A stretch of DNA of 64,000 nt from Granulosicoccus sp. (GTDB taxonomy: Bacteria > Pseudomonadota > Gammaproteobacteria > Granulosicoccales > Granulosicoccaceae). Location: positions 1 to 64,000 of the forward strand of contig JALZWO010000011.1 of the NCBI GenBank assembly GCA_023300375.1, written 5' to 3'. The notes under the pieces were generated by a model. That model saw only the letters and a program-made list of their open reading frames with translations. It was not told where the DNA came from and did not search any database. This document shows, piece by piece, positions 19,334 through 31,324 of the stretch (positions within the stretch are counted from its first letter, which is position 1; the number at the start of each line of letters is the position of its first letter). The translations under genes and the position numbers were made by a program.

Positions 19334-22300
19334 CTATGCAGCACGCCCTAGGGTCTGTAATAGCTCACCCAATTCCGCAGCTTTTGGTTTAACCATCCAG
19401 AAACGCGACGCCAAAGAATAGAAGTCGTCGACCATCTGCTGGCCAAGCGTGCTGCCAGTTTCGGTGACGTGATCTTCAAGCAGTGTGAGCAGATAGTTTC
19501 TGTAGCGCTCCATTGATTCAGCGTGCAAACGATGGATATCAATCAACTCATGGTTGTAGCGATCTACAAACACATTGTGTTGGTCATAGACGAAACCGAG
19601 TCCACCTGTCATGCCTGCACCAAAATTGACGCCGGTTTCGCCCAGTACAACGATACAACCGCCCGTCATGTACTCGCAGCCGTGATCACCGATGCCTTCA
19701 ATAACCGACACAGCGCCACTGTTGCGCACCGCAAAGCGTTCGCCACCTATCCCGGCTGCATACAACTGCCCACCGGTTGCACCATAGAGGCAAGTGTTGC
19801 CAACGATGGCCGAATCTCTGCCGCGAAAACGTGCATCGTGTGGAGGGCGAATAACGATCTTGCCGCCGGCCATGCCTTTACCTACGTAATCGTTCGCATC
19901 ACCATCAAGATACAAGTTCAGTCCACCAGCGTTCCAAACGCCGAAGGATTGCCCGGCTGTACCCGTGAAGTGAATATTCAGTGGCGAGTCTTCCATACCT
20001 TTGTCGCCGTGAATACGTGCAATCTCACCTGACAAGCGCGCTCCTATTGAACGGTTGATGTTCTTGATGGAATAGTGAAAATCACCACCGGCTTTTTTGC
20101 GAATGGCCGTCTTGCAATCCGACACCATTTGCTCGGCCAGTAAACCTTTGTCGTGTGGAATGTTTCGTTCCACAACACAGAAGCGAGGAGCATCTTCCGG
20201 CACGCCTCCAGTGGCTAACAATGGGCTGAGGTCCAAGCGCTTCTGACGCTCAGTGTTACCCGTGGCTGGCGATAGATACTCAGGCTTGCCTATTATCTCG
20301 CTTAAGTTTCGGACACCGAGGCTTGCCATGTGTCGACGCACGTCTTCGGCAACAAACTTCATGTAGTGCATGACCTTCTCAACGTTCCCGTTGAAATGGC
20401 GCATGCGCAAAATTTTGTGCTGAGTAGCGATACCGGTTGCGCAGTTATTCAAGTGGCAAATACGCAGGTACTTGCAACCCATGGCAATCATTGGCCCAGT
20501 ACCAAAACCGAAGCTCTCGGCACCGAGAATGGCTGCCTTGATAACATCAAGGCCTGTTTTCAAACCACCATCGGCTTGCACTCTGACATTGCCACGCAGA
20601 CCGTTTGCTCTGAGAACCTGATGGGTCTCGGACATGCCCAGTTCCCACGGTGAACCCGCGTACTTGACGCTGGTGAGCGGGGAGGCGCCCGTACCTCCGT
20701 CATAACCGGATATGGTAATGAGATCGGCATAGGCTTTCGCCACACCGGCGGCAATGGTACCAACACCTGCCTCAGCTACCAGTTTTACGGATATCAGGGC
20801 TTCAGGATTAACTTGCTTCAAATCGAAGATGAGCTGGGCAAGATCTTCTATCGAATAGATGTCGTGATGCGGTGGTGGCGAGATCAGTGCCACGCCTGGG
20901 TTGCTGTGCCGCAAGCGCGCAATCATATCGTTAACCTTGTGTCCGGGCAGCTGTCCGCCCTCACCAGGTTTTGCACCTTGTGCAATCTTAATTTGTAGTA
21001 CTTCAGCATTGACCAGGTAGTGCGGCGTGACACCAAACCGTCCAGAGGCGATTTGTTTGATCTTCGACATTTTGATCGTGCCATAGCGATCTTTGTCTTC
21101 ACCGCCTTCGCCTGAATTTGAACGCCCACCGAGCCGGTTCATGGCTTCTGCCAGAGTCTCGTGTGCTTCGGGTGACAAAGCGCCCAGAGACATACCCGCA
21201 GAATCGAATCGCTTAAGGATAGACTCGACAGGTTCTACCGCCTCCACTGGAATGGGTGGGCCTTTGGGGGTCAGCTCCAGTAAATCACGAAGCATGGAAG
21301 GTCTGCGATCATCAACCGTGTTGGCGTAGATTTTGTAGTCTTCATACTCACCGCTAGTGACAGCCGCTTGGAGCTGCTGAACCACATCAGGGTTGTAGGC
21401 GTGATATTCGCCACCGTGTATGTACTTAAGTAAGCCGCCTTGAGAAATTTCTACTTGCGGATTGAACGCTGATTTGGCTAGCGTGCTGATGTCGGTATGC
21501 AGGTCAGAAAAATCGATACCCTGAATGCGGCTGGTGGTGCCTTTGAAGCAAAGATCAACCACCGAACTATGCAGCCCAACAATTTCATACAACTGAGCGC
21601 CACGGTAGCTGGAAACGGTGGAGATACCCATCTTCGACAGGATCTTCATCAGACCCTTGTTGATACCCTTGCGATAGTTCTGCTCTAGCTGCGCTACATC
21701 AGTGGTTGGCAGCTCTCCTGTGCGTGTCAAACCCTGAATGCTTTCGTAAGCAAGGTACGGGTACACACACGTTGCGCCGTAACCAACGAGAACCGCAATT
21801 TGATGCGAGTCTCTGGCGGTACCCGTGTCGATCACTAAGTTGGCATCGCAGCGACAATCGGCGTTGATCAGAGCGTGATGCACGGCACCCGTGGCAAGTA
21901 GCGCATGGACTGGCAATAGGTTGCTGGCAAGATCACGATCACTGAGGATGATGATGACTTTTTGATCATCGGTTACAGCGCTGATGGCGTCAGTGCATAT
22001 GCGCTTGACTGCCTCTTCCAGCGTTTCTGATTCTGGATCGTACTGCAGGCTTAACTGCACATGTGAGTAGCCCGGTTCGTCATCCATGGCGAGTAAGGTC
22101 TGGAATTTTTCACTGGACAAGACCGGTGATCTGACCAGCAAGCGATTCGCATGGTGGTGAGTTTCGCGAAAAAGATTTTTTTCTCGACCCAAGCATGTTT
22201 CCAATGACATGACGATTGTCTCGCGTAGCGGATCAATCGGCGGGTTGGTGACCTGAGCAAACTGCTGTCGAAAATTATCGTAGAGATGCCGTACGTGTTC

Positions 22301-23815
22301 AGACATTACTGGGAACGGCGTGTCATCACCCATCGATCCAATGGCCTCTGAAGCACCTTCTGCCAGCACACGGATGACTTGATCACGCTCTTCAAAGCTG
22401 ACATTGAACATCTTTTCATAGATGGCCAATTGGTCGTCTTCCATGGGTGGAAGTGGTTCTGGCATGTCTCGCAGCGCTGATCTAAGATGGCGTGCGTTCT
22501 TTTGAAGCCACTTCGCATAGGGTTGGCGGTGCTTCAGCACATCACTGATATCTTGTGGCAGCAGTAATCGGCCAGACTGGGTGTCGATAGCCAACATTTC
22601 GCCTGGCTTTAGCCGGCCTTTGCTCGTGATGTCGCTAGGTAAGTAGTCGTAAACACCCACTTCAGAGGCCAGAGTGATGTGTCTGTCTTTACTAATTACG
22701 TAGCGAGCAGGGCGGAGCCCGTTGCGATCAAGCACGCAGCTCGCATAACGACCATCAGACAATACAACGCCCGCTGGGCCGTCCCAAGGTTCCATGTGCA
22801 TAGAGTTGTATTCGAGAAAAGCCCTTAGGTCTGAGTCGAGTTCCCAAGTGTTTTGCCAGGCGGGTGGCATCAACATGCGCATGGCTCTGAACACATCGAT
22901 GCCGCCGGCCAAGAGTAGCTCAAGCATGTTGTCAAGCGACATGGAGTCTGAACCTGTCTGGCTAACAAGAGGCAGCAGCTCATTTAATTCTGGAAGTACA
23001 GGTGATCGAAGCTTACTTGCGCGTGCGTTGGCCCAGTTCCGATTGCCCTGAATGGTGTTGATTTCACCGTTGTGTGCCAGATAGCGAAAGGGTTGAGCTA
23101 GGCGCCATTGAGGCAACGTATTCGTTGAAAATCGTTGATGAAAGACAGCGATTGATGATTCTAGTGACGGGTCTTCGAGATCTTTGTAAAAACTTGCCAG
23201 ATACTCTGGCATGACTAAACCCTTATAGAGAATGACATCGCCCGATAATGAGTTGACATAGAAGTCCTGGTCGGTGTCGCCAAGCTTGATTTCTGCGCGA
23301 CGCCTTGCAACAAACAAATGCCTGTTGAACTCGGCTGTGTCCATTTCTTCTGTGGCTGAAACAAACAGCTGCTCTATAACAGGAACGCTGTTTTGTGCCT
23401 CAGCGCCGCATGCCGATAGGTCGGTAGGAACAACGCGCCAGCCATTGACTTGAAGACCTCGATTTTCGCACTCGCTAGCGAGCACTTCTTTGGCCGTTTG
23501 CGCCATGTCAGGGTCCCGATTCAGGAACACGATGCCCGTGGCAAATTCGCTGCCCAGTGTCAGGCCAGCCTCTTTTGCCACCCGACGAAGGAATGCGTCT
23601 GGTTTTCTAAGTAACAAACCACAGCCGTCGCCACTTTTTCCGTCAGCGCCGATAGCGCCGCGATGGGTCATACGGCCAAGTGCTGAAATCGCTGTTTCAA
23701 CCAACCAATGGCTGGCGCGTCCATCCATCTGAGCAATAAGACCGAAGCCACAATTGTCACGTTCGAATTCAGGTTGGTACATGCCGTGTTCGGCAAGATT
23801 ATCGAGGTAGGTCAT
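19334..23815 (-). CDS. gltB: Glutamate synthase large subunit
   Basis: N-terminal [10 protein letters not shown] nucleophile-Cys region, [15 protein letters not shown] domain [14 protein letters not shown]; start set at Met 24 of the ORF ([13 protein letters not shown]). Confidence 0.96.
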   Translation of the reverse strand: MTYLDNLAEHGMYQPEFERDNCGFGLIAQMDGRASHWLVETAISALGRMTHRGAIGADGKSGDGCGLLLRKPDAFLRRVAKEAGLTLGSEFATGIVFLNRDPDMAQTAKEVLASECENRGLQVNGWRVVPTDLSACGAEAQNSVPVIEQLFVSATEEMDTAEFNRHLFVARRRAEIKLGDTDQDFYVNSLSGDVILYKGLVMPEYLASFYKDLEDPSLESSIAVFHQRFSTNTLPQWRLAQPFRYLAHNGEINTIQGNRNWANARASKLRSPVLPELNELLPLVSQTGSDSMSLDNMLELLLAGGIDVFRAMRMLMPPAWQNTWELDSDLRAFLEYNSMHMEPWDGPAGVVLSDGRYASCVLDRNGLRPARYVISKDRHITLASEVGVYDYLPSDITSKGRLKPGEMLAIDTQSGRLLLPQDISDVLKHRQPYAKWLQKNARHLRSALRDMPEPLPPMEDDQLAIYEKMFNVSFEERDQVIRVLAEGASEAIGSMGDDTPFPVMSEHVRHLYDNFRQQFAQVTNPPIDPLRETIVMSLETCLGREKNLFRETHHHANRLLVRSPVLSSEKFQTLLAMDDEPGYSHVQLSLQYDPESETLEEAVKRICTDAISAVTDDQKVIIILSDRDLASNLLPVHALLATGAVHHALINADCRCDANLVIDTGTARDSHQIAVLVGYGATCVYPYLAYESIQGLTRTGELPTTDVAQLEQNYRKGINKGLMKILSKMGISTVSSYRGAQLYEIVGLHSSVVDLCFKGTTSRIQGIDFSDLHTDISTLAKSAFNPQVEISQGGLLKYIHGGEYHAYNPDVVQQLQAAVTSGEYEDYKIYANTVDDRRPSMLRDLLELTPKGPPIPVEAVEPVESILKRFDSAGMSLGALSPEAHETLAEAMNRLGGRSNSGEGGEDKDRYGTIKMSKIKQIASGRFGVTPHYLVNAEVLQIKIAQGAKPGEGGQLPGHKVNDMIARLRHSNPGVALISPPPHHDIYSIEDLAQLIFDLKQVNPEALISVKLVAEAGVGTIAAGVAKAYADLITISGYDGGTGASPLTSVKYAGSPWELGMSETHQVLRANGLRGNVRVQADGGLKTGLDVIKAAILGAESFGFGTGPMIAMGCKYLRICHLNNCATGIATQHKILRMRHFNGNVEKVMHYMKFVAEDVRRHMASLGVRNLSEIIGKPEYLSPATGNTERQKRLDLSPLLATGGVPEDAPRFCVVERNIPHDKGLLAEQMVSDCKTAIRKKAGGDFHYSIKNINRSIGARLSGEIARIHGDKGMEDSPLNIHFTGTAGQSFGVWNAGGLNLYLDGDANDYVGKGMAGGKIVIRPPHDARFRGRDSAIVGNTCLYGATGGQLYAAGIGGERFAVRNSGAVSVIEGIGDHGCEYMTGGCIVVLGETGVNFGAGMTGGLGFVYDQHNVFVDRYNHELIDIHRLHAESMERYRNYLLTLLEDHVTETGSTLGQQMVDDFYSLASRFWMVKPKAAELGELLQTLGRAA

Positions 23816-24158
23816 AGGCAAAATATAGAGTTCCCTAGCGCATACTTGCGTCTGAAAATCAGACGCCGTCCAGAAGGATGCCAATGTGGCAGTGCATCAT
23901 TATAACGGTATACGCTAAAGACAAAACGGGCGGATCTGTCCATAGGGCAGTGAGCCCAAAGTAATCTTGCTTCAGGAGTCTTTACCACCAGCCCACATTG
24001 ACGGCTTTCTGGCTTATAGCGTCATTCAAGGCGAGTTGAATCTCAGAGCTACACAGCTCTCCTGTGAACACTTGGCACGGGAGTAATTCGCTCAACAGGC
24101 TAAGTGAGCACTTGGTTCGATGCGCTTAGTTTGAAACGTTGGGCTTTAGAGCTGGGAT

Positions 24159-26000
24159 TCAGGGCTGGAGGAGGACGGCTTTTACCCGGGCGATTGATCT
24201 GATCCACGGTTGGTCTCGTTGTGCAGATGCAGGCATGCGTTCAACAGCTCGTTGCGCCTCGCTAACCCCATCGAATGAGCCGTGTACTAGCGCGTACCAA
24301 ATTTCGCCGGCTCTTTCGAAGGAAAAAATGGAGTTTGGCGCAGGCAGTGGGTTTCTTTGCAGGAAGGCCTGAATTGAATCTAGGTCTCTGGAGGCACTCA
24401 ACTGGATGGTGTATTTCTCGTCGTCTTGTACGAGTATCCAAGTGGGTGATTCGAGCACACCGGCAAGCGTGTCGTCTAGCAATTCTGGTGCGCTGGCCGG
24501 CGTAACTTCTTCGGTTGGTGTTTGAGCGATCTGGACCTCTGCAGCTTGCTCGTTCAGTTCTCTTAAGGCGGCTCGTGCTTCTTCTTGAGCTATAGCTTTG
24601 GCATTCGCTTCATCCTCAGTGACGGTATCTTCGGCAAATACAGCAGTGTCATCAACCTCGATAGGCGCTACGGGTTCTGAGGCTGGCTCGTCTGGTGATT
24701 GAATGATGGTGTTGTCTACGATCGATTCGACTGTTGCAGTTGGGGCATCAGCAGCCTCGACCGGCGTGTTAATGATCGCTGCGTTTTCTGCAACGATAAT
24801 TGTCTGGGAAGCTGGTTCAACATCCAAAGGCACTTGTGTTGCTGCGTCAGTGGTCGCTTCAGATGCCGCCTCTACTGTGTTTTGAACGCTATCATTGATA
24901 GCCTCAGTGGCATCAGCTGCTATCTCTCGTGTTGCGCTTGAGGTTGATTGGCTTTCAATGACCTGTAAATCAGGCACATTGACGATTTCTTCCAACAAGC
25001 GTGTGTCTTCGGTAGCCGTTAAGTTGGCTGTGGCAGGCCCATCATTTGGCAGGAACATTAACAAACCACCCGCAATCAATAGGATGGCGACGACTCCTAG
25101 AGCCAATTTGCCAAAGCGAGACTGCATGAATCCAGCAGACTCTGTGCTACTCAGTAGCTCGCTTGGTATGTCGTTATCCGGACGGCCGTATTTTTCATTG
25201 AGAACGTCAGCCGTGAGCAGGTGTAGTTGGCCAGGTCTGCCTGCGCTGTGCTCTACAAGGCTGTCCATGTCACGTTCGGTGAATGGAAATTCCTGATCAA
25301 ATCCTGCCAATTGTAGGCGGTAGTCTATGTAAGCTGCGGCTCTAGGTGCTGACAAACCTTCAACGGTTAGACTGGAATAAGGCAGATCAGCGCCTTCCGG
25401 CAATAATTCAGGAATAGTGTCTTCAAATTCTCCGTTGGCAGATAGCGTGATACGCATCAAGGTTTCGTCCTGACTGTTCATATACAGCATGCCGCTGAGA
25501 AGTTGCGTCAGTTCTTCCTTTTTCACCAAATGAGCGTCGTCTAGCACAATGGTACACAGCGTGTTTCCGGCCACCATGGACTGGAGATGCGGGATGAGTT
25601 CGTCGAGTACGTCCTTGAGTTTTGCTGGGGGATCTTGATGAAATGCTGCCAACATTCCCGAAAACAGACTCAGGGTGTTGAATCGCTCGCTCGCGGTCAA
25701 AGGAAAGCACTGGATCCTTAAACCGCTGTTAGTATTCAGCTGTTGTAGAAGAACAGATTTACCGGCACCTTGTTCGCCCAGCACAAGTAGCAGATCGTCC
25801 CCGGTGATTAGGGCTTGCTTTATATCTGCCAACTGCTCTTCTGTGACGGAATCACTGAAGGGCAGCACAACCTCGTCGTCCTGATTTAACGAATCTTGCA
25901 ACTGCGCAGTGAAGGGCTGATGTTGCAGATGCAGAGTTGACAGTGTGGCATCGGACAGCAATGCTCTGTTGTCGTGGTCCATTGCATCTTTTGCCGGCAT
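24159..26000 (-). CDS. AAA ATPase with TM and SPOR-like C-terminus (DamX-like)
   Basis: Walker A GEQGAGKSVLL, TM segment, Ala/Glu-rich linker, C-terminal YTIQLSASRDLDSIQAFLQRN SPOR-like; located next to aroB. Confidence 0.82.
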   Translation of the reverse strand: MPAKDAMDHDNRALLSDATLSTLHLQHQPFTAQLQDSLNQDDEVVLPFSDSVTEEQLADIKQALITGDDLLLVLGEQGAGKSVLLQQLNTNSGLRIQCFPLTASERFNTLSLFSGMLAAFHQDPPAKLKDVLDELIPHLQSMVAGNTLCTIVLDDAHLVKKEELTQLLSGMLYMNSQDETLMRITLSANGEFEDTIPELLPEGADLPYSSLTVEGLSAPRAAAYIDYRLQLAGFDQEFPFTERDMDSLVEHSAGRPGQLHLLTADVLNEKYGRPDNDIPSELLSSTESAGFMQSRFGKLALGVVAILLIAGGLLMFLPNDGPATANLTATEDTRLLEEIVNVPDLQVIESQSTSSATREIAADATEAINDSVQNTVEAASEATTDAATQVPLDVEPASQTIIVAENAAIINTPVEAADAPTATVESIVDNTIIQSPDEPASEPVAPIEVDDTAVFAEDTVTEDEANAKAIAQEEARAALRELNEQAAEVQIAQTPTEEVTPASAPELLDDTLAGVLESPTWILVQDDEKYTIQLSASRDLDSIQAFLQRNPLPAPNSIFSFERAGEIWYALVHGSFDGVSEAQRAVERMPASAQRDQPWIRSIARVKAVLLQP

Positions 26001-26137
26001 GAGTTTTTCGCGAATGAGTGTACCTGACAGGATAGTACTATAGAGACAGGCTCACTGATACGGTGATGTGCGGTTTCAGTGCACTGTAGGCGACAGCTTG
26101 ATTTATTGCCCAGTTGACGCAGTCAGGTGCTTTGCGG

Positions 26138-27214
26138 CTATGCGCAAAAATGTCGGAGTGTTGCGTGCAGTGCGCTGTGATCGAAATCACTGCTGACGCA
26201 GGCGTGGCCAATGTCGTTTAGCAAAATGAGCCGTAGTGTCCCGGCGCTCACCTTTTTGTCGCGCGCCATGTACTTGAGAAATAGCTCTGGGGTCATCTTT
26301 TTGGGCGGCTGCACAGGAAGCCCACAACGCTGAATCAGCGCTAGACCGCGAGTCTGCGCGGGTTCGTCAATCATGCCCAGGCGTTTCGAGGTGTCCAAGG
26401 CCATAGCGATTCCGGCACCCACCGCTTCGCCGTGCAGCCACTCACCATAGCCCATAGCAGCTTCGATGGCGTGCCCGAAGGTGTGCCCCAGATTGAGAAG
26501 TGCGCGAAGTCCATGCTCATGTTCGTCCTGTTCCACCACATGCGCCTTGATCTCGCAGGACCGTTTGACCGCATAGGCGGTGGCTTGCGTGTCTCGTGCT
26601 AGCAGGGCATCGATGTTGTCTTCTAGCCAAGCGAAAAAATCAGCATCGACAATAAACCCGTATTTGATGACCTCGGCAAGGCCTGCTTTGAGTTGGCGAT
26701 CGTCAAGGGTGTCCAGCGTGGACATATCGGCAATGACGGCCACTGGTTGGTGAAATGCGCCGATCATGTTTTTGCCTAGCGCATGGTTGACGCCTGTTTT
26801 GCCGCCGACTGATGAATCGACCTGCGCCAGTAGAGTGGTTGGAATTTGAATGAAGTCAACGCCTCTCTGATAACTGGCAGCCGCGTAACCCGTCATATCG
26901 CCGATCACTCCGCCGCCTAACGCGATAAGAGTGCATCCGCGATCAAAATTCTCTTTGAGCAGTGCGCTGTATATCCGATCCAGTTCAGCCACATTCTTGA
27001 AAGATTCGCCATCGGGAAGAATGACGCTTGAGCAAGGCGTGTTGCCCAGACTCGCCAAAGTTTGATCCAGATAATGTTGGGCGATGGTCTGATTGGTCAC
27101 TATCATTGCTCTGTTACGAACGTGCTCAGCAATGAGGCCTTGTTGGTCGATCAGTCCGCGGCCTATATGGATAGGGTAGCTGCGCTGGCCAAGATCGATA
27201 GAAACTGTTTGCAT
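26138..27214 (-). CDS. aroB: 3-dehydroquinate synthase
   Basis: [44 protein letters not shown]. Confidence 0.97.
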   Translation of the reverse strand: MQTVSIDLGQRSYPIHIGRGLIDQQGLIAEHVRNRAMIVTNQTIAQHYLDQTLASLGNTPCSSVILPDGESFKNVAELDRIYSALLKENFDRGCTLIALGGGVIGDMTGYAAASYQRGVDFIQIPTTLLAQVDSSVGGKTGVNHALGKNMIGAFHQPVAVIADMSTLDTLDDRQLKAGLAEVIKYGFIVDADFFAWLEDNIDALLARDTQATAYAVKRSCEIKAHVVEQDEHEHGLRALLNLGHTFGHAIEAAMGYGEWLHGEAVGAGIAMALDTSKRLGMIDEPAQTRGLALIQRCGLPVQPPKKMTPELFLKYMARDKKVSAGTLRLILLNDIGHACVSSDFDHSALHATLRHFCA

Positions 27215-27259
27215 GTGCGGTAATTTATATCAGTGGAACGGACACAGTGCCGTAGCTGT

Positions 27260-27802
27260 TTATGAGCTGGAATGCGAGGAGGAAGCGCAAATGTCTCGTT
27301 TATGTAGTTGCCGTAGGATTCGCGAAACGACAAAATGCATGCGCCGTGCATCTGTTGACACGGTGTAGTGTGCCACCGAATTATAGATAGGCTCGCGCTC
27401 GCACATAAGTGCCTCTAATCGAGCTTTTGGGTCTTCTGTTTGCAAAAGGGGGCGATTTGCATCTTGGCTGACGCGTCTCAATTGCTCTTTTATATCGACC
27501 TGTAGCAAGATGACGAAGCCTCTGCTCGTTAAGTGATCGCGGTTTTTTTCTCTAATAACAGAGCCACCACCGGTGGCCAGAACAATAGATGGACGATTGG
27601 TCAATTCATCTATGATGCGTTCCTCACGCTCACGAAACCCTTGTTCGCCTTCGTATTCGAAGATGGTGGGAATATCCACTCCACAACGCGCCTCGATTTC
27701 TCGATCACTGTCGATAAAAGGGTAACCAATTTTGCGTGCTAAGGCTCGGCCCACCGTGCTCTTTCCCGAGCCCATGGGGCCAACCAGAAATATGCTGGAC
27801 AT
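27260..27802 (-). CDS. aroK: Shikimate kinase
   Basis: FLVGPMGSGKSTVGRALA, DSDREIE, ATGGGSV. Confidence 0.96.
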   Translation of the reverse strand: MSSIFLVGPMGSGKSTVGRALARKIGYPFIDSDREIEARCGVDIPTIFEYEGEQGFREREERIIDELTNRPSIVLATGGGSVIREKNRDHLTSRGFVILLQVDIKEQLRRVSQDANRPLLQTEDPKARLEALMCEREPIYNSVAHYTVSTDARRMHFVVSRILRQLHKRDICASSSHSSS

Positions 27803-27884
27803 GACCTACCAATCAAACTGAATATTTGTATCATACCGGAGGTGGTGCTCTCAGGGAATGGATGTATGGATGGGACCTGCAAAT

Positions 27885-27918
27885 AAAAAAGGCTCGCGTG
27901 TGAACGCGAGCCTTTTTT
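27885..27918. terminator. Rho-independent (bidirectional) terminator downstream of pilQ
   Basis: AAAAAAGGCTCGCGT-GTGA-ACGCGAGCCTTTTTT. Confidence 0.9.
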
Positions 27919-27953
27919 ACGATGACCTGATGGTCGGCTGGAGCTTCTTATTA

Positions 27954-30134
27954 TCAATAACTCAGAGAAACATTCTCTTTGATGATTTTTGGCGTCACGA
28001 AGACCAGAAGCTCAGATTTCTCATCCTGATTTGTTTCGTGTTGGAACAGTTTGCCAATGAGCGGCAGTCTGCCAAAGAAAGGAACAAAATCGAGCGAATC
28101 TATAGTGCTTTGCTCGTAAACACCACCGAGCACGACGGTCTCACCGTTGTCAACGAGCACCTGAGTACTGAGCTCACGTGTGTCGATGCTTGGTATACCG
28201 CTGAATATCTGACCTACTGTGTCTTTGTTGACTTGCAAGTCCATGATAATGCGATCATCCGGCGTTATTTGTGGAGTCACTGTCAGCCCGAGAACTGCCT
28301 TACGAAAAGAGACCGAAGTGGCACCGCTGGACGCGGCTTCCAGAAAAGGTATCTCAACGCCCTGTTCGATATAGGCTTCGTGCTGATTGGCAGTTATGAC
28401 ACGTGGGCTGGATATGACTTCGCCTGTACCTTCTGCTTGCATGGCTGACAGTTCCAGCTCAAGCAAAGTGCCAAAAGGCAGTTTTGCAAGTGCTACACCC
28501 AGTGAGCCGAATGCGTTATTCGCTCCAAGATTCACATTAAATCGACCATCGCCAGCTGTTACGCCGTCTCCATCGATCAAGCTTTGTACGCCTGTGGTGT
28601 TGCCTGATAGTGCAAAGCCTTCGCCGTCACCATTGTTAGTGGCAGTATTTCGATTTAATCCCCAACGTACACCCATTTCCTTATTGAAGTCATCAGAGGC
28701 TATAACTATGCGAGACTCGATAAGAACCTGTCGTATGGGCACATCCAGGCGATGAACCAGTGCGCGGATTTCGTCGAGTTGATCAACTGTATCGTTAATC
28801 AACAGAGTGTTGGTACGTTCATCGACACTCACGCTACCACGCTCAGTCAACATGCCGCCGGTGTCTGATTGCAGTAATTCTGCTAATTCAGATGCCTTGG
28901 CGTAGTTGGCTTGAAAAAATTCAGTGCGTAATGGGGCTAGTTCGGTCTTCTGCTTGAGTCCTTCAAGCTCGATGCGTTCGCGAGTGGCGATCTCATCTGC
29001 CGGTGCAATCATGATGACGTTGCCAGCTTGCCGTTTGCCTAGAGCCTTGGTTTGCAAAATGATATCCAGTGCCTGATCCCAGGGCACGTTCTTCAGACGC
29101 AATGTAAGCTTGCCGACGACCGAATCACTGACAACAATGTTCAGGTCTGTAAAGTCTGCCAAAAGTTGAAGTACTGAACGAACCTCAATGTCTTGGAAAT
29201 TCAATGACAATTTCTCACCAATATAACCAAATTTTGCTTTGCGATTCTCCTCAATATCCAGGCGGCTCATTGGTTTGAGCTCTACCGTAAAGAGGTTGTC
29301 AGACTGATAGGCCAACTGCTCAAAGTCTTGGGTCGCAGGCTGGATAATGACGCGTGTTCCGTTTTTGTTGGAAATCGCATCAATAAACTGCACCGGTGTT
29401 CCAAAATCCATGACGTCTAGTCGCTGTTGCAGGTTGCTAGAAAGCTGAGTTCCTGGGAACTCCACGATCAGTCGGCCACCTTCTTGGCGCATATCAGAGA
29501 TGATGTTCGCTGATGAGAGATCAAACAAGATACGTCCCTCTCCCATGGGCCCTCGACGAAAATCTAAGCCTTTGATTTCGTCCACTCGTGATCGGATCGG
29601 ACCATCGCTGAGATTTTCAGTTGTTGATAGTTCACTGGTATCAGCCTGCGCCAAAACCAAGGGAGCGCTGTTTGTGCTGTCAGCAACGTTTGAACCACTA
29701 TCATCGTCGAGAGTGACGAGCAGTTGGTTGCCACGTACCGAAGTCTGGTAGGGAGCCAACGACGAAAGGTTAATCACAACTCGCGTTCTGCCGCCAGCCT
29801 CCACGGTGGTGACGTTTTGCAATAGCCCTGAGCTTATTGCAATACGTTTCGCATCCATCGCATTGGTGGTGTCTGGAAGGTCCAGTGCAATGCGCGCTGG
29901 ACTTTCAATAGTGAATGATTTCGGCGATTCGGCCGGACCACTCATTGTCAGTGCCACTTGTTGCTTGTTATCGGGCAGAGTGACATGGCTTATGTCTACC
30001 AATGTATTCGCGGCTGCATGCACGTGGCTTGCAACTGAAATTCCTGCCAAAAATAGGATGCTCATCAGACGTCTAGCTGTGTGAGTACCTGTCAGGCTGG
30101 GTCGAGTTTTGTAGTTACGGACTTGCATTTTCAA
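27954..30134 (-). CDS. pilQ: Type IV pilus secretin PilQ
   Basis: AMIN-like repeats, secretin domain (VLIESRIVIASDDFNKEMGVRWG, LVDNGETVVLGGVYE). Confidence 0.95.
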   Translation of the reverse strand: MKMQVRNYKTRPSLTGTHTARRLMSILFLAGISVASHVHAAANTLVDISHVTLPDNKQQVALTMSGPAESPKSFTIESPARIALDLPDTTNAMDAKRIAISSGLLQNVTTVEAGGRTRVVINLSSLAPYQTSVRGNQLLVTLDDDSGSNVADSTNSAPLVLAQADTSELSTTENLSDGPIRSRVDEIKGLDFRRGPMGEGRILFDLSSANIISDMRQEGGRLIVEFPGTQLSSNLQQRLDVMDFGTPVQFIDAISNKNGTRVIIQPATQDFEQLAYQSDNLFTVELKPMSRLDIEENRKAKFGYIGEKLSLNFQDIEVRSVLQLLADFTDLNIVVSDSVVGKLTLRLKNVPWDQALDIILQTKALGKRQAGNVIMIAPADEIATRERIELEGLKQKTELAPLRTEFFQANYAKASELAELLQSDTGGMLTERGSVSVDERTNTLLINDTVDQLDEIRALVHRLDVPIRQVLIESRIVIASDDFNKEMGVRWGLNRNTATNNGDGEGFALSGNTTGVQSLIDGDGVTAGDGRFNVNLGANNAFGSLGVALAKLPFGTLLELELSAMQAEGTGEVISSPRVITANQHEAYIEQGVEIPFLEAASSGATSVSFRKAVLGLTVTPQITPDDRIIMDLQVNKDTVGQIFSGIPSIDTRELSTQVLVDNGETVVLGGVYEQSTIDSLDFVPFFGRLPLIGKLFQHETNQDEKSELLVFVTPKIIKENVSLSY

Positions 30135-30151
30135 TTGTTCTCCGTCTTAAT

Positions 30152-30679
30152 CTATTCTTCGGCCATCGCGAGCTTTGCATCGCGATTGACCCAGCCACTT
30201 AGTCCGTCGGGCACAAGCTCGACAATACCTATTTGTGTTTCCGAAACCTTAACGATTTTCCCGTGATTCTGACCTGCGTAATTGCCAGGTTGAACACGGT
30301 GAATGGTTCCCTCTGGGTCCTTCACTAGGCCCCATGTTTGAGTACTTTGTTGCAATAAGCCAACCATTTTTAAGGAGTCAACTGGATAACTTTCCAGTGG
30401 TTCTCTGCGACGGGTGGCTTCTGGTCGTGGACCGGAGTATTCTGTTTCTGCGGCTACCGGTGAAGATGCCAGATCGGTCTGTGGACGAAATGGGTCACGA
30501 ATATCCAGTGCTTCGTAAGTAAATGTCTGGTAAGGAGGGAATTCAGGCAAAGGGTCAACCTTGCCATGATGCGCCTGCTTTGTTTCATCGATGAAACGTT
30601 CGAGGTCCGACATGTCACCACCACAAGCGGTTAGCAGTGTCGCGATACCGAACATCGGTATGATTTTCAACCGTTGCAT
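30152..30679 (-). CDS. pilP: Type IV pilus assembly lipoprotein PilP
   Basis: Lipobox LLTACGGDMSDL; DIRDPFRP; position in pil operon. Confidence 0.92.
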   Translation of the reverse strand: MQRLKIIPMFGIATLLTACGGDMSDLERFIDETKQAHHGKVDPLPEFPPYQTFTYEALDIRDPFRPQTDLASSPVAAETEYSGPRPEATRRREPLESYPVDSLKMVGLLQQSTQTWGLVKDPEGTIHRVQPGNYAGQNHGKIVKVSETQIGIVELVPDGLSGWVNRDAKLAMAEE

Positions 30680-30682
30680 GGC

Positions 30683-31324
30683 TTATTCCTCCTCCTCGAT
30701 GTATCTATAAGTGGTCGCCATCAGATCCATTTTCAATTTGTTCGCTGTTTGGTTGGAGCTGCTGGTTCGCTGATTAGCTGGTTGTTGTATTTCTTGAATG
30801 TCGATGTTACTTAGCGTGACAATCCGAGGTAATGCTGCCAGGCCACTGATGAATGCCCCGAATTGATGGTACTGGCCAGTAACGCTTATGCGTATGGGGT
30901 ACTCGGCGTAGAACTCTCGTGCAATTTCAGTATCTGGTTTGAAAAACTGAACTTCTAAACTGCTAGCAACACTGGTCTGCGACAAGTCGACTAGCAAACT
31001 TTCAATGTCAGTTTTGTTCGGCAGCTGACGAAGCATGACGTTGAACGTCTTCTTCATATCTGCCAGTTGTTCGATATATGCGGTGCGATTAGCAGCTTTT
31101 GCCTGCTCGCTATCGAACGTCTGGCGAAGCTGTATCTCTTTGGCCTCAACCTTTTTCAATTCTGCGAATTGCGGTTTAATCATAAAGTGAGCCATGCCAC
31201 CAATGACAGCCGCACATCCTAAAACTATCAGAATGGCGCGTAGGGCGACCGGCGCGGTACCGATGCGATTGAAATCCTCCGCATCAATATTTTGCAGTTC
31301 GTTAAATGTGTCACTAAATCCCAT
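30683..31324 (-). CDS. pilO: Type IV pilus inner-membrane component PilO
   Basis: Size, TM topology and operon position; LRQLPNKTDIESLLVDLSQ. Confidence 0.93.
   Translation of the reverse strand: MGFSDTFNELQNIDAEDFNRIGTAPVALRAILIVLGCAAVIGGMAHFMIKPQFAELKKVEAKEIQLRQTFDSEQAKAANRTAYIEQLADMKKTFNVMLRQLPNKTDIESLLVDLSQTSVASSLEVQFFKPDTEIAREFYAEYPIRISVTGQYHQFGAFISGLAALPRIVTLSNIDIQEIQQPANQRTSSSNQTANKLKMDLMATTYRYIEEEE

Noticed and set aside
19523-20032. 169-aa plus-strand ORF antisense to gltB
   Set aside because: Shadow of a strongly supported CDS; no domain resemblance. The same applies to many 60-145 aa ORFs in the track lying inside gltB, mrcA, coxA, pilQ and others.
27858-28448. 196-aa plus-strand ORF antisense to pilQ
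   Set aside because: It begins in the intergenic terminator region and runs antisense through a clear pilQ CDS; typical shadow ORF.
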